The notes under the pieces are model-generated. The model saw nothing but the letters and a program-made list of their open reading frames with translations. It was not told where the DNA came from and searched no databases. 64,000 nucleotides of DNA from Cichorium intybus (lineage: Eukaryota > Streptophyta > Magnoliopsida > Asterales > Asteraceae), in NCBI GenBank assembly GCA_023525715.1, contig JAKNSD010000077.1, forward strand, positions 434,001 through 498,000, written 5' to 3'. The translations under genes and the position numbers were made by a program. This document shows positions 21,190-32,977 of the stretch, piece by piece; positions within the stretch are counted from its first letter, which is position 1; each line of letters opens with the position of its first letter.

Positions 21190-21954
21190 ATGTCAAGTGT
21201 CAATATGGAAATGCTGACTGGCCTCAACTGTAAGGAATGGCTTCGCAATTGGAGACTGGCTTTCGGCATTGCTGGCAAGCTGCATCTCACTGAGTATCCG
21301 ATCCGGATCCCACCGGAACAGATCATCATAAAAGGTTCTTATGATAAGCATAACCTATTAGTTGATGAATCCGCAAAGGTTCGTGACCTCATGCTATTAA
21401 CCATTGACCACGAGTTCCACAAGGATTTTGAATCCTTGGGGCCATATGAGTTAATGCAACTGGTTGAGGAAAGGTTCCAAAAACCAGTTGAAGAGGAACG
21501 AACTAGGATCTTCAAAAGACTTGCAGAGTGCAAGCTAAAAGAGGGAAGTAGCATCAATTCACATGTTCTTAAGATTGAAGCGTACATAGGCGAATTGTAC
21601 AAACTTGGTCATTCCATGAGTCCGGAAATGAGTATTGACATTCTACTCGCCTCGCTGACCAGCAAGTACGATCTGTTCATTCAGACGTATAGAAAGGAAG
21701 ACCAGAAAAGGACCCTCATGGAAATGCGTCCACTGTTGACTTTATATGAGTCACTCTTGGACAGGCATAGCTCCAATAACCCAGCTACTTCTGGATCAAG
21801 TTCAGTGAAGAGACGTAACAAAAAACGGTCGAGATCCCCCGGACATGTCTCAAACTGGGAATCCAACTTATTTGAAAGATGCTCCAACTTATTTGAAAGC
21901 TCAGGTATATCTAAAAACCTCAAAACTCCTGTTCCAAGATTTCTTGATACATAA
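21190..21954 (+). CDS. gag: R5 Copia-type Gag protein, 254 aa
   Basis: An intact frame starting with ATG right after the structured leader. Its sequence has the features of the Copia Gag core (UBN2 type): an N-terminal LTGLNCKEWLRNW segment, an EERFQKP helix, and the K-L-x-E-G-S-S-I-N-x-H and M-S-x-E-M-x-I-D-I-L-L-A-S-L motifs typical of the capsid-like domain. The C-terminus is basic (KRRNKKRSRS) and could bind RNA. No zinc knuckle is present before the stop. An imperfect duplication of about 20 bp containing CAACTTATTTGAAAG (21863 and 21884) lies near the end. Gag would form the particle that packages the R5 RNA. No pol follows: R6 begins 330 bases further on. Confidence 0.85.
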   Translation: MSSVNMEMLTGLNCKEWLRNWRLAFGIAGKLHLTEYPIRIPPEQIIIKGSYDKHNLLVDESAKVRDLMLLTIDHEFHKDFESLGPYELMQLVEERFQKPVEEERTRIFKRLAECKLKEGSSINSHVLKIEAYIGELYKLGHSMSPEMSIDILLASLTSKYDLFIQTYRKEDQKRTLMEMRPLLTLYESLLDRHSSNNPATSGSSSVKRRNKKRSRSPGHVSNWESNLFERCSNLFESSGISKNLKTPVPRFLDT

Positions 21955-22283
21955 TGTGATAGTCACATTTTTGTTTGTATGCAGGGAATCAAGAAGGCAC
22001 GGGACTCTGGCGTATAGGAGCACATTTGGATTGGATCTCCAGCTCGTGCAGTTTTGAAGTTTAAATAGATATTAAAATATTGTTATTAGTCTTTAGATGC
22101 ATTTTGACATTGTCTATTACATTGTTCAAGGATTTTGTTTTTATAAAATTGTCAATTTTCTTTTAACACCTGTTGTCTGAAATTGTCCTTGAAATGTTAT
22201 ATGAATGTGTTAAATGTATGATTAATAATAACTTGAATGTTTATGCATCCAAAATGTTTGGATTCAAGAATTGTGTCATTTAT

Positions 22284-24041
22284 TGTAACGACCCAAATTA
22301 ATAATATAAATATGTAAAACAAGGTGTGTGTAATTTAAAGTTTTATGTATATTTTTATGAGAGAGTATGTTTGTAAGGGTAATTTAGTCATTTTACCATG
22401 AGAAGGGTAATTTGGTCATTTGACAATATACAATAATTATTATAAAAGTATAATTCTAGTTTGGACCAAAAATGTAAGAATTTTAGCTTCATGTGGCCAA
22501 ATTTAATCTTGGTGTCAAAAGTCCGAGGAATGAAAGTTCAAGGACTAAAACTGTAAATATGGAAAATATAAAAATGAGAAAATATCTCATTAATCCTCAT
22601 AAATTCAGATGAGAGTTCTAGAGATTACGGGAGAGAGTTTGAAGATCCGATTTCTTCAAATCACGAACAATTGGAAGCAAGGAAATGAAGAACCAACATT
22701 GGAATTGGTAATTCCAAGCTTCAAGAGGTAAGGTTTTCAAGTTCTAAGCTCCAAAATTCTTGAACGGGAATCAAGTTTTGATTTCTGATTTTTCCAGAAA
22801 TCATGATTCCAATGAAACCATCAAATTCATCTTGCTCAAAATCATCCATTTAACATGTTCTAGTAGTTGAATATGTTGAATAATCAAGAAAAGATGATTT
22901 TTGCTCAAGAACCCTAAGTCACGGGTTTGAATGTTCAGGTGGTTTTGATGAATCTAAAGTGTTAAAAAAAGGTGAAAGAAGCATGTAGTAGTTATTAATT
23001 CTAAGGAATTGAAGCTTTGATGCAAAGATGATGAAATGGGTTTTTAGCCCATGAACCCTAGAAATGGGTTTATGAGTTGGAACTGATTTCATATGATTCT
23101 AATGGTATTGTTCAGTTAAAAATTTCATAAAAGAAACAAGAAATCAGTTCATAAGCTTGAAAATTCAATAAATGGGTTTTTGGTGAAAAATGAGGATTTC
23201 GGAGGAATTTTCAAGTTTATAAAGAATATTTGATGATTTTGTAGTTTAAAATCAAGTATAAGTTGGTATTTAGGGCCTGGAAATGACCCTAAACCAATTA
23301 AGTTAAGTATTAAGAGCTTAATGGGGCGAATAGTGAAACTGCAGTTTGAAAAATCGCCAAATAAGGCAATCTGCTTTGCCTTCGAGTCGTGACCACACCT
23401 TGGTCGCGTCGCGAGGCGGCGCCAGCAGCATTCGAGTCGCGACCACACCCTTGGTCGAGTCGCGAGGCGGCGCCAGCAGAAACATGCAGTGAGTCTCCTG
23501 CCAAGTGATTTTGAGTTTTTAGATTTTGACCAATACTTGTCCGTTTGACCCCAAATTTTAAACATAGGTCTATTATGGCCCAAAACTTCATGGAAAATTG
23601 TCGAGTTATTTTTGTAAAACATATTATGAAATGATTTCGAGAAGTAAAGAGTTATAGTATATTATTACTATAAAGTTTTGACAGAAGTTTTATGTTATAA
23701 ATTTACAAAAAGTTGGAAAAAGAAGTTAAAGGTTTGAGTCTAAAACTCATGTAACTCACGAGACATTATTGTCTTACGTATTTTCTGTTTTTTCCATGTA
23801 CTCCAGGTTAAGAAGATAAGCTATAATTGGATGAAGTTTAGCTGGAGTGGAGCTCGAATTAGCCCTACCTTGGACTCAAGGTCTAATCCTTTCTGTCTTA
23901 CTATGGTTAGGTTGATATGGATTTGTACACCCACTGTTTTAAGCGTTTAAATTATCGGTTTTTGATAAACCGTATTTTTGTATTCATGAAATTTTTATGA
24001 AAACCCATAGTATTTGCAAACTGTAAAAATGGGGTGTCTCA
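22284..24041 (+). repeat. R6 5' LTR, 1758 bp, internally deleted
   Basis: Starts TGTAACGACC and ends GTGTCTCA. It matches the 3' LTR except that about 1.02 kb (29167-30185 of the 3' LTR) is absent at 23603. It contains a GC-rich tandem duplication of about 50 bp at 23382-23481. Confidence 0.92.
23382..23481. repeat. GC-rich tandem duplication in the R6 LTR (5' copy)
   Basis: Two imperfect units of about 50 bp, each with TCGAGTCG, GACCACACC, TTGGTCG and TCGCGAGGCGGCGCCAGCAG. The same pair is at 28945-29042 in the 3' LTR. Antisense frames across it (two LTR copies of the same 90-150 residue frame) are not genes. Confidence 0.88.
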
Positions 24042-24044
24042 AGT

Positions 24045-24056
24045 TGGTATCAGAGC
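24045..24056 (+). other. R6 primer-binding site
   Basis: TGGTATCAGAGC three bases after the LTR end, complementary to initiator tRNA-Met. Confidence 0.92.
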
Positions 24057-25944
24057 GATAGTTTAAGCGAATTAGGATTGGCTTGTTCCACTCCTAGGCT
24101 TAAACTCATGCTATAGGAAAGTTAGTTTATGAAAGCATGCTATATGGTGTCTTAAATGATTAAGACATTATGCATTATTTAAAGTATAGAGACATATAAA
24201 ACAAAGAAGTGTTAAGTTAACGTTTAAAGTGAGCAAAAATCTGACCGTTAGGAAAATTATATGATATTTTCCATAACCGTCTAAATTTATTAAAGACTAT
24301 GTGTATAAAGTAGTAAGATTTTAGTAGCTATCACCATGTACTTATGATGGTGTTACATGTTAAAAGAACCAGTGTCCCATGAGACCTTGTGGAAACAGCA
24401 AAATCAATATGTATAGGTGATTATGGTAATATGGGCCCGTATTATCATAATCACAGGATATGTATTGAGACTGGTGGAATCATAAAGGAATTATGGAAAT
24501 CTGGTGGGTAAGGGTTTGTGAAGAGAGTAGTAAGGATAACATAGGAGTTATATGCCTATGTAACAAGAACAAGAAAGATTATAAGTAATAAAAGTTAATG
24601 CAGTGGATATATACCACTTAGTATGGTAAAGTAAAGGATATAATGTGATAATTAATATTTATAGACAGATTGAAAGACATTAAAGTATATGCCTGTCGAG
24701 GCGAGAGGAAGTGTGAATAAGAGTAATTTAAAGAGGAGTTATGGGTATTGATTACCTATATAAGAGTTGTAAGACTCGTATATGAAGAATGAAAAATTAT
24801 AAGCGGAGTGTATTAATAGTACATAAATTTTGTAAAAGTAAAAGAGCAGTAAGGAAGAGGTTAATACTAATAAGTGGTGTGCATTGGGCATAATCATTCA
24901 AGTCAGAATCTTATCTGAAAGTCGTGCGAATAATGAATGCATAAGGGAAGCAGAAACAAATCGTTGTGGAACGATAGGATCAAAATTATGAGAAGAGCTA
25001 AAGATAGAAGATGTCAATGCTAAAGGGGAGAGGAAGACTAACTTACAGATTGAATAAAGAAGATGTATGAAAATGTTCAAAGATTTAATAATTGATTAAG
25101 TTATAAGTACAGTGCTACCATGAGTAAAAATAATAAAGTAAGTTATAGTACAATGTTATAATGAGTAATAAAAGTAAAGTAAGTTACCCAAATGGGGAAA
25201 AGAATGATGAATGGGAAATTGTTAAAGATTATGATATTGTAAGTAAAAATGCATTAATGTAATGTGATAAAATGAATGTGAATCGAGAAATAAAGGTTGA
25301 ATGCCTAAATAAATGTTAGGCAAGAAATTAAAGGTGAAACAAATGATGATAAGATAGTGGTTGCCAGGAATTAAGTTCCGCAACCAAATGAATGAAATAA
25401 AAGAAGAAATACCAGTAATGAAAGAGTATAATGATGTATGATAATGGAAGAAAACCAAAAGCATGTGAGCAAAATGACTAAAGGTCATAAATGATATGAA
25501 ATAAAGAAAAATAGTAAATATCTAAACAAGTAGTAGACGAAGAATTAAATATAATGTAAGAACTATGATAAACAGACAGGAAGTTACTACTTCCGAATGG
25601 GAATAATGGCTAAAAGTCTCCAAAGATTTTGAGAAATGGTTAGTACATGGCTGGTAACCATGAAATACAAAGAAGTGTATATATGTTTATACGTGTTTAT
25701 AAATGTAAAAGCATGAGTAAGTTTTGGGATATATAAATATGATGTACAAAAGTATAAAAGTCGTTATGAAATAGGTATTCTAATTAGAATACTATAAAGT
25801 ATGAAGCAAAAGAGTAAAATGATGTATTGGGCAAATTGCCTCGAAATACAAAAGAACGAAAGATGACGAGAAAATAAATGACAGTTGGGTATCACCTAAA
25901 GATACATAAGAAGTAAGTTTTATATGAAATATATAATGTTGTAA

Positions 25945-26001
<57 letters not shown>

Positions 26002-27833
26002 AAAGAAGTGGAGTTTAAATGAAAGAATAAAGTAATGTGTTAAGTATGTAGTCTATAACCCATGGAAGAGATGGTAAAAGGTGTAAAGGTAAGAAAATTA
26101 TTTTTTTTAGCAATAACTATAACCAGTAAAGAGTAATGAGTGATAATGGTGTTTGAAGGTTGTGTCACGAAATTGTCATGGGACGAAAATGTTTAAAAAT
26201 ATCTAGTTGAGTTCTTAAACCAAAAGGGAATCAGGTATACATATATATGTGTATATTATGTAATTAAGAACTTGCAAGCATATGTCAAGAAGTTAACAAA
26301 TGTGGTTTGTGAAACATAAATACACCACAAGATAATAATATTATGAAAAGTGTAGTAAGTATGGGAATGTGAATTATCGTATGCAACATGTATGAAGTCC
26401 CATAAGTGAATTGAAGAAAAACAAATTTCGAATCAATCATGGTAAACAATTTAAATACCGTGAGGAAAGAGTAAGCAGAAGATCAGTTGCTAAACTAAGC
26501 ACTAATGTGAGAAATAAGAATTTGCAAAGAAATACTAAAACGTAAATAATAATATGAGAAGGGTATATGGAATACATAAGAAGATTAAAAATGTAATAGA
26601 AATGATTTTTCCTTAAAGGTGTGAATTAAGAAGGAAGTTGACTAAAATAATAGATCTACTTTAACAGTAAAACTGTACAAGTTTATAAGGTTAAATATGG
26701 TGTATTATACATAGAAAGAAAGTTAATGATGTCTAATTGTTAAAATAAAAAGCGGAACATCATTTCAACACTTTCAGAACGAGATAAGTAGATTCTCGTG
26801 AACAATATGATGATTCGACAGATTCTGTCCCAATCAGAAAAGTAAGAATGTAAAGTATAACAAGAAGGAGGAAAATATATCCTTTATAAATGGTAATGAG
26901 TCAGTAGTGGGTAATAGAGATAAGGAAGAATAAACTGAAGTTTAAAAGATTTAAAAAAAATGTAAGAAAAATAAGATGTTGTAAAACTTCTGTAAGGAAG
27001 AAATAATAGTGGATTATCTAGGAAGTAACGAATGAGTAAAGGAATGAGAAGAAAAGAAGGGTGAAAATAAATAAGCAATATTAAGTGAAGATGAAAAGAT
27101 TGCTTAAGTAAAATGTCCATTAAGGGACAAAATTTATACAAGGAAAAGATTTTGGTGTATTTATGAATTTGTAAAAATAAATACGAAACATATATAATTA
27201 TGTTTAATGATATTGGAATCTTTATAAGTAAAGAATGCTGTGAGTATAATCTCACATGTTTTAGTAAAGATATGAGAAGAATTTTAAAGTAAATTTCTAT
27301 TTATGATAAAAAGTATTGAAGTATGAAACTATTTTGTAAAATAACTTTACTAGAGATTGTATATAAATGAAATGAGGAAGAAAGGAAAGTAACTAGAATG
27401 TAGAGTATGAAATATGAATGAATGACAAAAAGGTTGAGAAAACAGATAAAATGACCGAAAGATGTATTTAGGTCATTTAATAAAAGTAATGTATTTTTCT
27501 TTCTTATAAATATTATAAATATTATAAGGAAAAGAGAGTAAAATGACCAAAATGATATTTTGGTTATCTGGGAAGATATAAAGTTTTAAAGATATTATGT
27601 TAATCCTCTATATAAAGGATTGAAAGCAGGAACCGCTAGGAGCTGATTAAAGAATCAAAAGCAACCAAAGAAGGAAAGATTAAAAGATAAAAGAATAAAG
27701 AATATGATTATGTGTTGATAGAATGGAGTATCTACTAGTAACCGAACTTGGGCTGAGAGCCTTTGAAGAAAAGGAGGAAGAGGTGATTCCCTAACTTATA
27801 GTTGTATGATGATTCCGAGGACGGAATCCCAAT
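24057..27833 (+). other. R6 interior, non-coding
   Basis: About 3.8 kb of purine-rich, AT-rich sequence without substantial open frames. The last 70 bases (GATTCCGAGGACGGAATCCC near 27811) match the 3' end of Gypsy elements such as R9 (near 51385). A TA microsatellite lies at about 25947-25999. No gag or pol motif was recognised. Confidence 0.7.
25947..25999. repeat. (TA)n microsatellite
   Basis: An uninterrupted run of alternating A and T of about 52 bases inside R6. Confidence 0.97.
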
Positions 27834-27847
27834 AAGGGGGAGGTAGT
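27834..27847 (+). other. R6 polypurine tract
   Basis: AGGGGGAGGTAG-like purine run directly before the 3' LTR start TGTAACG at 27848. Confidence 0.8.
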
Positions 27848-30623
27848 TGTAACGACCCAAATTAATAATATAAATATGTAAAACAAGGTGTGTGTAATTT
27901 AAAGTTTTATGTATATTTTAATGAGAGAGTATGTTTGTAAGGGTAATTTAGTCATTTTACCATGAGAAGGGTAATTTGGTCATTTGACCATATACAAGAA
28001 TTACTATAAAAGTATAATTCTAGTTTGGACCAAAAATGTAAGAATTTTAGCTTCATGTGGCCAAATTTAATATTGGTGTCAAAAGTCCGAGGAATGAAAG
28101 TTCAGGGACTAAAACTATAAATATGGAAAATATAAAAATGAGAAAATATATCATTAATCCTAATAAATTCAGAAGAGAGTTCTAGAGATTACGGGAGAGA
28201 GTTTGAAGATCCGATTTCTTCAAATCACGAACAATTGGAAGCAACGAAGTGAAGAACCAACATTGGAATTGGTAATTCCAAGCTTCAAGAGGTAAGGTTT
28301 TCAAGTTCTAAGCTCCAAAATTCTTGAACGGGAATCAAGTTTTGATTTCTGATTTTTCCAGAAATCATGATTCCAATGAAACCATCAAATTCATCTTGCT
28401 CAAAATCATCCATTTAACATGTTCTAGTAGTTGAATATGTTGAATAATCAAGAAAAGATTATTTTTGCTCAAGAACCCTAAGTCACGGGTTTGAATGTTC
28501 AGGTGGTTTTGATGAATCTAAAATGGTAAAAAAGGTGAAAGAAGCATGTAGTAGTTATTAATTCTAAGGAATTGAAGCTTTGATGCAAAGATGATGAAAT
28601 AGGTTTTTAGCCCATGAACCCTAGAAATGGGTTTATGAGTTGGAACTGATTTCATATGATTCTAATGGTATTGTTAAGTTAAAAATGTCATAAAAGAAAC
28701 AAGAAATCAGTTCATAAGCTTGAAAATTCAATAAATGGGTTTTTGGTGAAAAATGAGGATTTCGGAAGAATTTTCAAGTTTATAAAGAAGATTTGATGAT
28801 CTTGTAGTTTAAAATCAAGTATAAGTTGGTATTTAGGGCCTGGAAATGACCCTAAACCAATTAAGTTAAGTATTAAGAGCTTAATGGGGCGAATAGTGAA
28901 ACTGCAGTTTGAAAAATCGCCAAATAAGGCAATCTGCTTTGCCTTCGAGTCGTGACCACACCTTGGTCGCGTCGCGAGGCGGCGCCAGCAGCATTCGAGT
29001 CGCGACCACACCCTTGGTCGAGTCGCGAGGCGGCGCCAGCAGAAACATGCAGTGAGTCTCCTGCCAAGTGATTTTGAGTTTTTAGATTTTGACCAATACT
29101 TGTCCGTTTGACCCCAAATTTTAAACATAGGTCTATTATGGCCCAAAACTTCATGGAAAATTGTCGGAACCGAAATGCGACCCTCCGAGGGTACTGTAGT
29201 AAAATACGTATAATATACGATTTATTTAAAGTTGGTCATTTAAAAGTTATAGACTTGTTATGACCCAAGATAGTATTATAAGGACTCTAGTGAGTTATAG
29301 AGTCAGTTAGCATGAATGTTAATGTAAAATATGTTAAATATAGGTCCATGCCAAGCGATTAATGGATCAAAAGAGTATAAATACAAGGAACGTGTAGCCA
29401 ATTTTCTAGCAATACGTGAGGTGAGTACATGCAGTATTTTTACCCATTCTGGGGTACATGGCAAGTAAGTATTTTCAAGATTTTTCTATAAAATTTCTAT
29501 ATGTGAAATTATATGCAAGAGTATTGTTTCTAAATTGTTGTGAAAGTATAATGCTATATTTGAAGCTAAGTTTTGAACTACAAATTATATTAAGTGAAAG
29601 TATGTTGGTCTATGTACCAATTATGTGAAAGTATAGTTTGAAATACAAGTTGCACATGTTTGAAAGCATGGATAGGCATATAGCCATAATGTGTTTAAGA
29701 AGTATATTTTGGTTACAAATTGTATATGTTTTCAAGTATGAATGGGCATATAGCCATAAGATGTTTGGAAAGTATGATTTGGCATTAAGCCTAAAATCTT
29801 ATAAAGACATGTTTTAAACATATGGTTTATGTGAAACAAAAGTTATGAATTTGGCATTCAGCCATAAAGACAAGAAATGATGAAGTTTTGCAATTAGCCA
29901 CTATGTAAGTAAGTAATTGTTAAAGTAAGCAGAAAATGTTTTGTATGACTGGTAATTGTAGCAAGCAGTGTTAGTAAGGGAACTATGTTCCAACCTACCC
30001 GAGTTAGGTAAGGGGTCTACTGGGGAAAAATCCCCATCGCGAAGTAGATTGCCTCAGCACTTTTATGGTGAGGATTGATCCGTTCTTTCTAGCCATAGAG
30101 ACTTGGGGTATCACTTATAGTGATTAAAGCCCTAAGTATAAAAATCCAGCAAGCTTATAAAACCAGTCAAAGAAAGTAATAAAGAAGCTATTTTTGTAAA
30201 GCATATTATGAAATGATTTCGAGAAGTAAAGAGTTATAGTATATTATTACTATAAAGTTTTGACAGAAGTTTTATGTTATAAATTTACAAAAAGTTGGAA
30301 AAAGAAGTTAAAGGTTTGAGTCTAAAACTCATGTAACTCACGAGACATTATTGTCTTACGTATTTTCTGTTTTTCCATGTATTCCAGGTTAAGAAGATAA
30401 GCTATAATTGGATGAAGTTTAGCTGGAGTGGAGCTCGAATTAGCTCCTACCTTGGACTCAAGGTCTAATCCTTTCTGGCTTACTATGGTTAGTTTGATAT
30501 GGATTTGTACACCCACTGTTTTAAGCGTTTAAATTATCGGTTTTTGATAAACCGTATTTTTGTATTCATGAAATTTTTATGAAAAACCATAGTATTTGTA
30601 AACAGTAGAAATGGGGTGTCTCA
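27848..30623 (+). repeat. R6 3' LTR, 2776 bp, the fuller copy
   Basis: Same termini as the 5' LTR. It carries an extra segment of about 1.02 kb at 29167-30185. That segment opens with CGACCCTCCGAGGGTACTGTAG, split here for reading as CGACCCTCC then GAGGGTACTGTAG, which resembles sequence near the left end of R1 (minus strand, about 37-60). It is therefore likely original LTR sequence lost from the 5' copy. It also holds repeated GGCATATAGCC palindromes (29675 and 29745). Confidence 0.9.
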
Positions 30624-30666
30624 TTTATGATTGTTAATACAAATGTCATAAGAATCAATTCAACCA

Positions 30667-30900
30667 AAGGTCCAGTTGGACAGGACCTTGGAATCATTTG
30701 ACATAAAGTCACTTGATGAATTGAGTTCTTAATGTGTCAAGAAATGAATCAACGAAAGGTCCAGTTGGATAGGACTTTGGAGTCATCTAACTTAGAGTCA
30801 GATGATGATTAAGTTCTTTATAAAGCACATGTGGCAAGAAATGAATCACCCAAAGATCAAGAGGATAGGATTTTGGAATCAGTTGACTTAGAGTCAACTG
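30667..30900 (+). repeat. Threefold repeat of a double hairpin (R5)
   Basis: Three units spaced 89 and 97 bases, each with two hairpins. First hairpin: AAGGTCC/GGACCTT (30667), AAGGTCC/GGACTTT (30756), AAGATC/GGATTT (30853). Second hairpin: TCAttTGAC/GTCActTGA (30694), TCATCTAAC/GTCAGATGA (30783), CAGTTGAC/GTCAACTG (30880), with 5-base loops ATAAA, TTAGA and TTAGA. Several stem changes are compensatory. Confidence 0.75.
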
Positions 30901-31031
30901 AAGATTGCAAGTCTTGAACCAAGTTAACAAAGTCATAAGTTTACATAGATATGTAAAAGACATTGAGATTAAGAGCAACGAACACACATGTTGCTGTGTA
31001 TTGCTAGAATCTTGATATAGAACACAAATGT

Positions 31032-31139
31032 TTGTACTTCACGACATTCATCATTCGGTATGACGAATATGACCCGGCTTATTGGATAAGCGATTGAATT
31101 GAAACCTTGAACAGTTCAAGGACTTCAAAGGAAGTACAA
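31032..31139 (+). other. Predicted 108-nt cloverleaf RNA fold (R5)
   Basis: Closing stem TTGTACTTC with GAAGTACAA (9 bp, perfect). Three arms inside: ATTC-a-TCAT with ATGA-c-GAAT (31046-31068), GCTTAT with ATAAGC and a TGG loop (31077-31091), and CCTTGAA with TTCAAGG and a CAG loop (31105-31121). It is not a tRNA: arm sizes and sequences do not fit. Confidence 0.6.
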
Positions 31140-32032
31140 GTTCCACAGAACCTAAGCAATAACATAAACTGAGAAAAAGGTTTCACAGTTCATTCTATTC
31201 CAAGAGCATTAATGGTCATAATGTGTCTTAGTGAAGATAATGGAGCATTGGTCGAAACAGTTCGATCCTCGATGTATGAGATACATTGCCAATTAGTTTC
31301 AAATAAGATGAACACTATACCAGTCAGTCCATATTAATCATATTCCGACCACATTCTAGACTAAGTGGGTATTGTAGACACTGTCTGAAATGTAAAGATA
31401 GGATTATCCCACTTGTACATAGAAAGTCGAGGGTCTTGTAGTGTTCATCCGAACCTCATGACTAGCATGAACATGATCAGCATTGTCATTTCATTGGCTA
31501 TCCCACTGCAACTATATGAAAGGAGCTCTTTTAGAAAGAACCCATGGTCTAAGGAAACAGTGGGAGTTAGTGCAGTCCTGAATGTGTTCAGGATTAGCCA
31601 AGTGAAAGAACCTTTAGTCATCACTAGGCTTGAAGCAGAAATTGGATTTCTGTTTTACAACTGACATTATCTTCTCTTGACTAGTAGTATTGAGCACCAT
31701 CATAATTATGATTGGGGTGACATACCGATTGGTGGTAAAACACTATAGTTGGTACGGATTTACAATCCGACTACTTGGAAGCATTGGTGAGCCCGGTTGC
31801 TGCCAAACAAGAGAACCTTAGGGCGAGACACATTCTATGAGAAAATTTGATTGATTTTGCACCTGGTCTAAAAACCAGTGGGAGTAACTGAATCATCAAA
31901 AGAAAGCAACATGGATATATACATACCTTCAGAACATCTGGTTGAGTGAGACGATACTCAGAGTCAAGTAATTGATTCCGGGAGAAGTAATCTCAATAGA
32001 GGATGGAATCCGAAAGTATACTGTACGGTACA

Positions 32033-32089
32033 TTGTGAATCGTTAGTGGAGCGCGTGTGGATCACCGGCACACTAATAGGGACTCACAA
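32033..32089 (+). other. R5 conserved-loop hairpin, copy 3
   Basis: Outer stem TTGTGA with TCACAA, inner stem TTAGTG with CACTAA, 22-base loop at 32049-32070 starting GAGCG and ending ACCGGCA. The flank AATAGGG-n-CTCA-n-AAAGAG also resembles copy 1. Confidence 0.8.
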
Positions 32090-32349
32090 AGAGTGTCCCA
32101 GTACAAAGGTAAATAGGCCCGGGATTTCCCCACAGGCATCTCGCAAGAAAGGATTTTCAGATTCTCAAAAATATGCCAAAGGATTGGATTTTAAGAAAGG
32201 GCTGAAAGTTTTCCATCAAAATGTCAGAAAGGTTTGAATTCTCAAAATATGCCATAAGTCCTGGATTTTGTGAATAGTCTATAACCATGTCAAAGCCAGT
32301 GGGAGTCGCCGTTATCTCCTATCTCCATACGTGGGATACATACTGTTTC

Positions 32350-32700
32350 TAGGAAACGTCTCTTTTCATTACAAAGTGTAATGACTTGGTGTTAAGAGAC
32401 GGATCGCTATGAAAGCCTTAATAGAAAACGACATACTCAGGTGGTTGCAAATGTCTATGAGATAGATCCAGACTCTACCAAAATGATCTTGATGAGATTC
32501 AAGATGTATAGACCCAGGAAAATGTTTTTCTTATCATTGCAAAGTGTGATGACTTGGCATGAAAGAAATTAAGAAGGTGCAACATACTCACACAGTCATC
32601 TATTGGATAGATGAAATCGCCAGCCTAGACCTAGCCATAGTAAGCATGATCTTGATAAGATTCAAGATGCATGAGAAGAGTCTCCGAAAGGAAATAGTTT
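32350..32700 (+). repeat. Duplicated hairpin block of about 175 bp (R5)
   Basis: Two diverged copies. Hairpin CATTAC-AAAGT-GTAATG (32367-32383) corresponds to CATTGC-AAAGT-GTGATG (32535-32551). Their outer stems, GTCTCTT/AAGAGAC (32358, 32394) and TTTCTT/AAGAAA (32527, 32563), differ but pair. Later in each copy, ATCTTGA/TCAAGAT with a 6-base loop occurs at 32486-32505 and 32649-32668. Confidence 0.7.
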
Positions 32701-32977
32701 TTTCGAAAATCATGACACAAGGATTATAAATAATCTTTGGATTCCGAAAGGGTTTGGAATAAGATCGGATCGGGTTCCACAAGTTCTTGGATCGATCAAA
32801 ATGTCATGAACATATCCTGATGACTTGATGCTTAAAGGCATAGTAAGTTGGATTCAGGACATTGTCTGGCTAGGAATACTGGATGGATTGTTTAAACTCA
32901 AGTGAGAATTCATTAGGAAATGATTGGGGTGATAGATTTTCAAATTGGTAATATCAGGACATAATGGTTAAAGAATC

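Larger units (their letters stand above)
22284..30623 (+). mobile_element. R6: decayed Gypsy-like LTR element within R5
   Basis: LTRs at 22284-24041 and 27848-30623, target duplication TTTAT at 22279-22283 and 30624-30628, initiator-Met primer site and a G-rich polypurine tract. The LTR start TGTAACGACC relates it to the R1 and R9 families. The interior has no substantial ORF, so it is either a LARD-like derivative or very decayed. Confidence 0.9.

Noticed and set aside
23149..23622. Antisense 157-residue frame with a near-identical copy at 28712-29146
   Set aside because: Both lie in the two LTRs of R6 and exist because the LTRs are copies of each other. The repetitive R/W-rich text comes from the GC-rich duplication. 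No coding signal.
31032..31139. tRNA gene
   Set aside because: It folds as a cloverleaf, but arm lengths, the T-loop and D-loop motifs and the acceptor length do not fit a tRNA.
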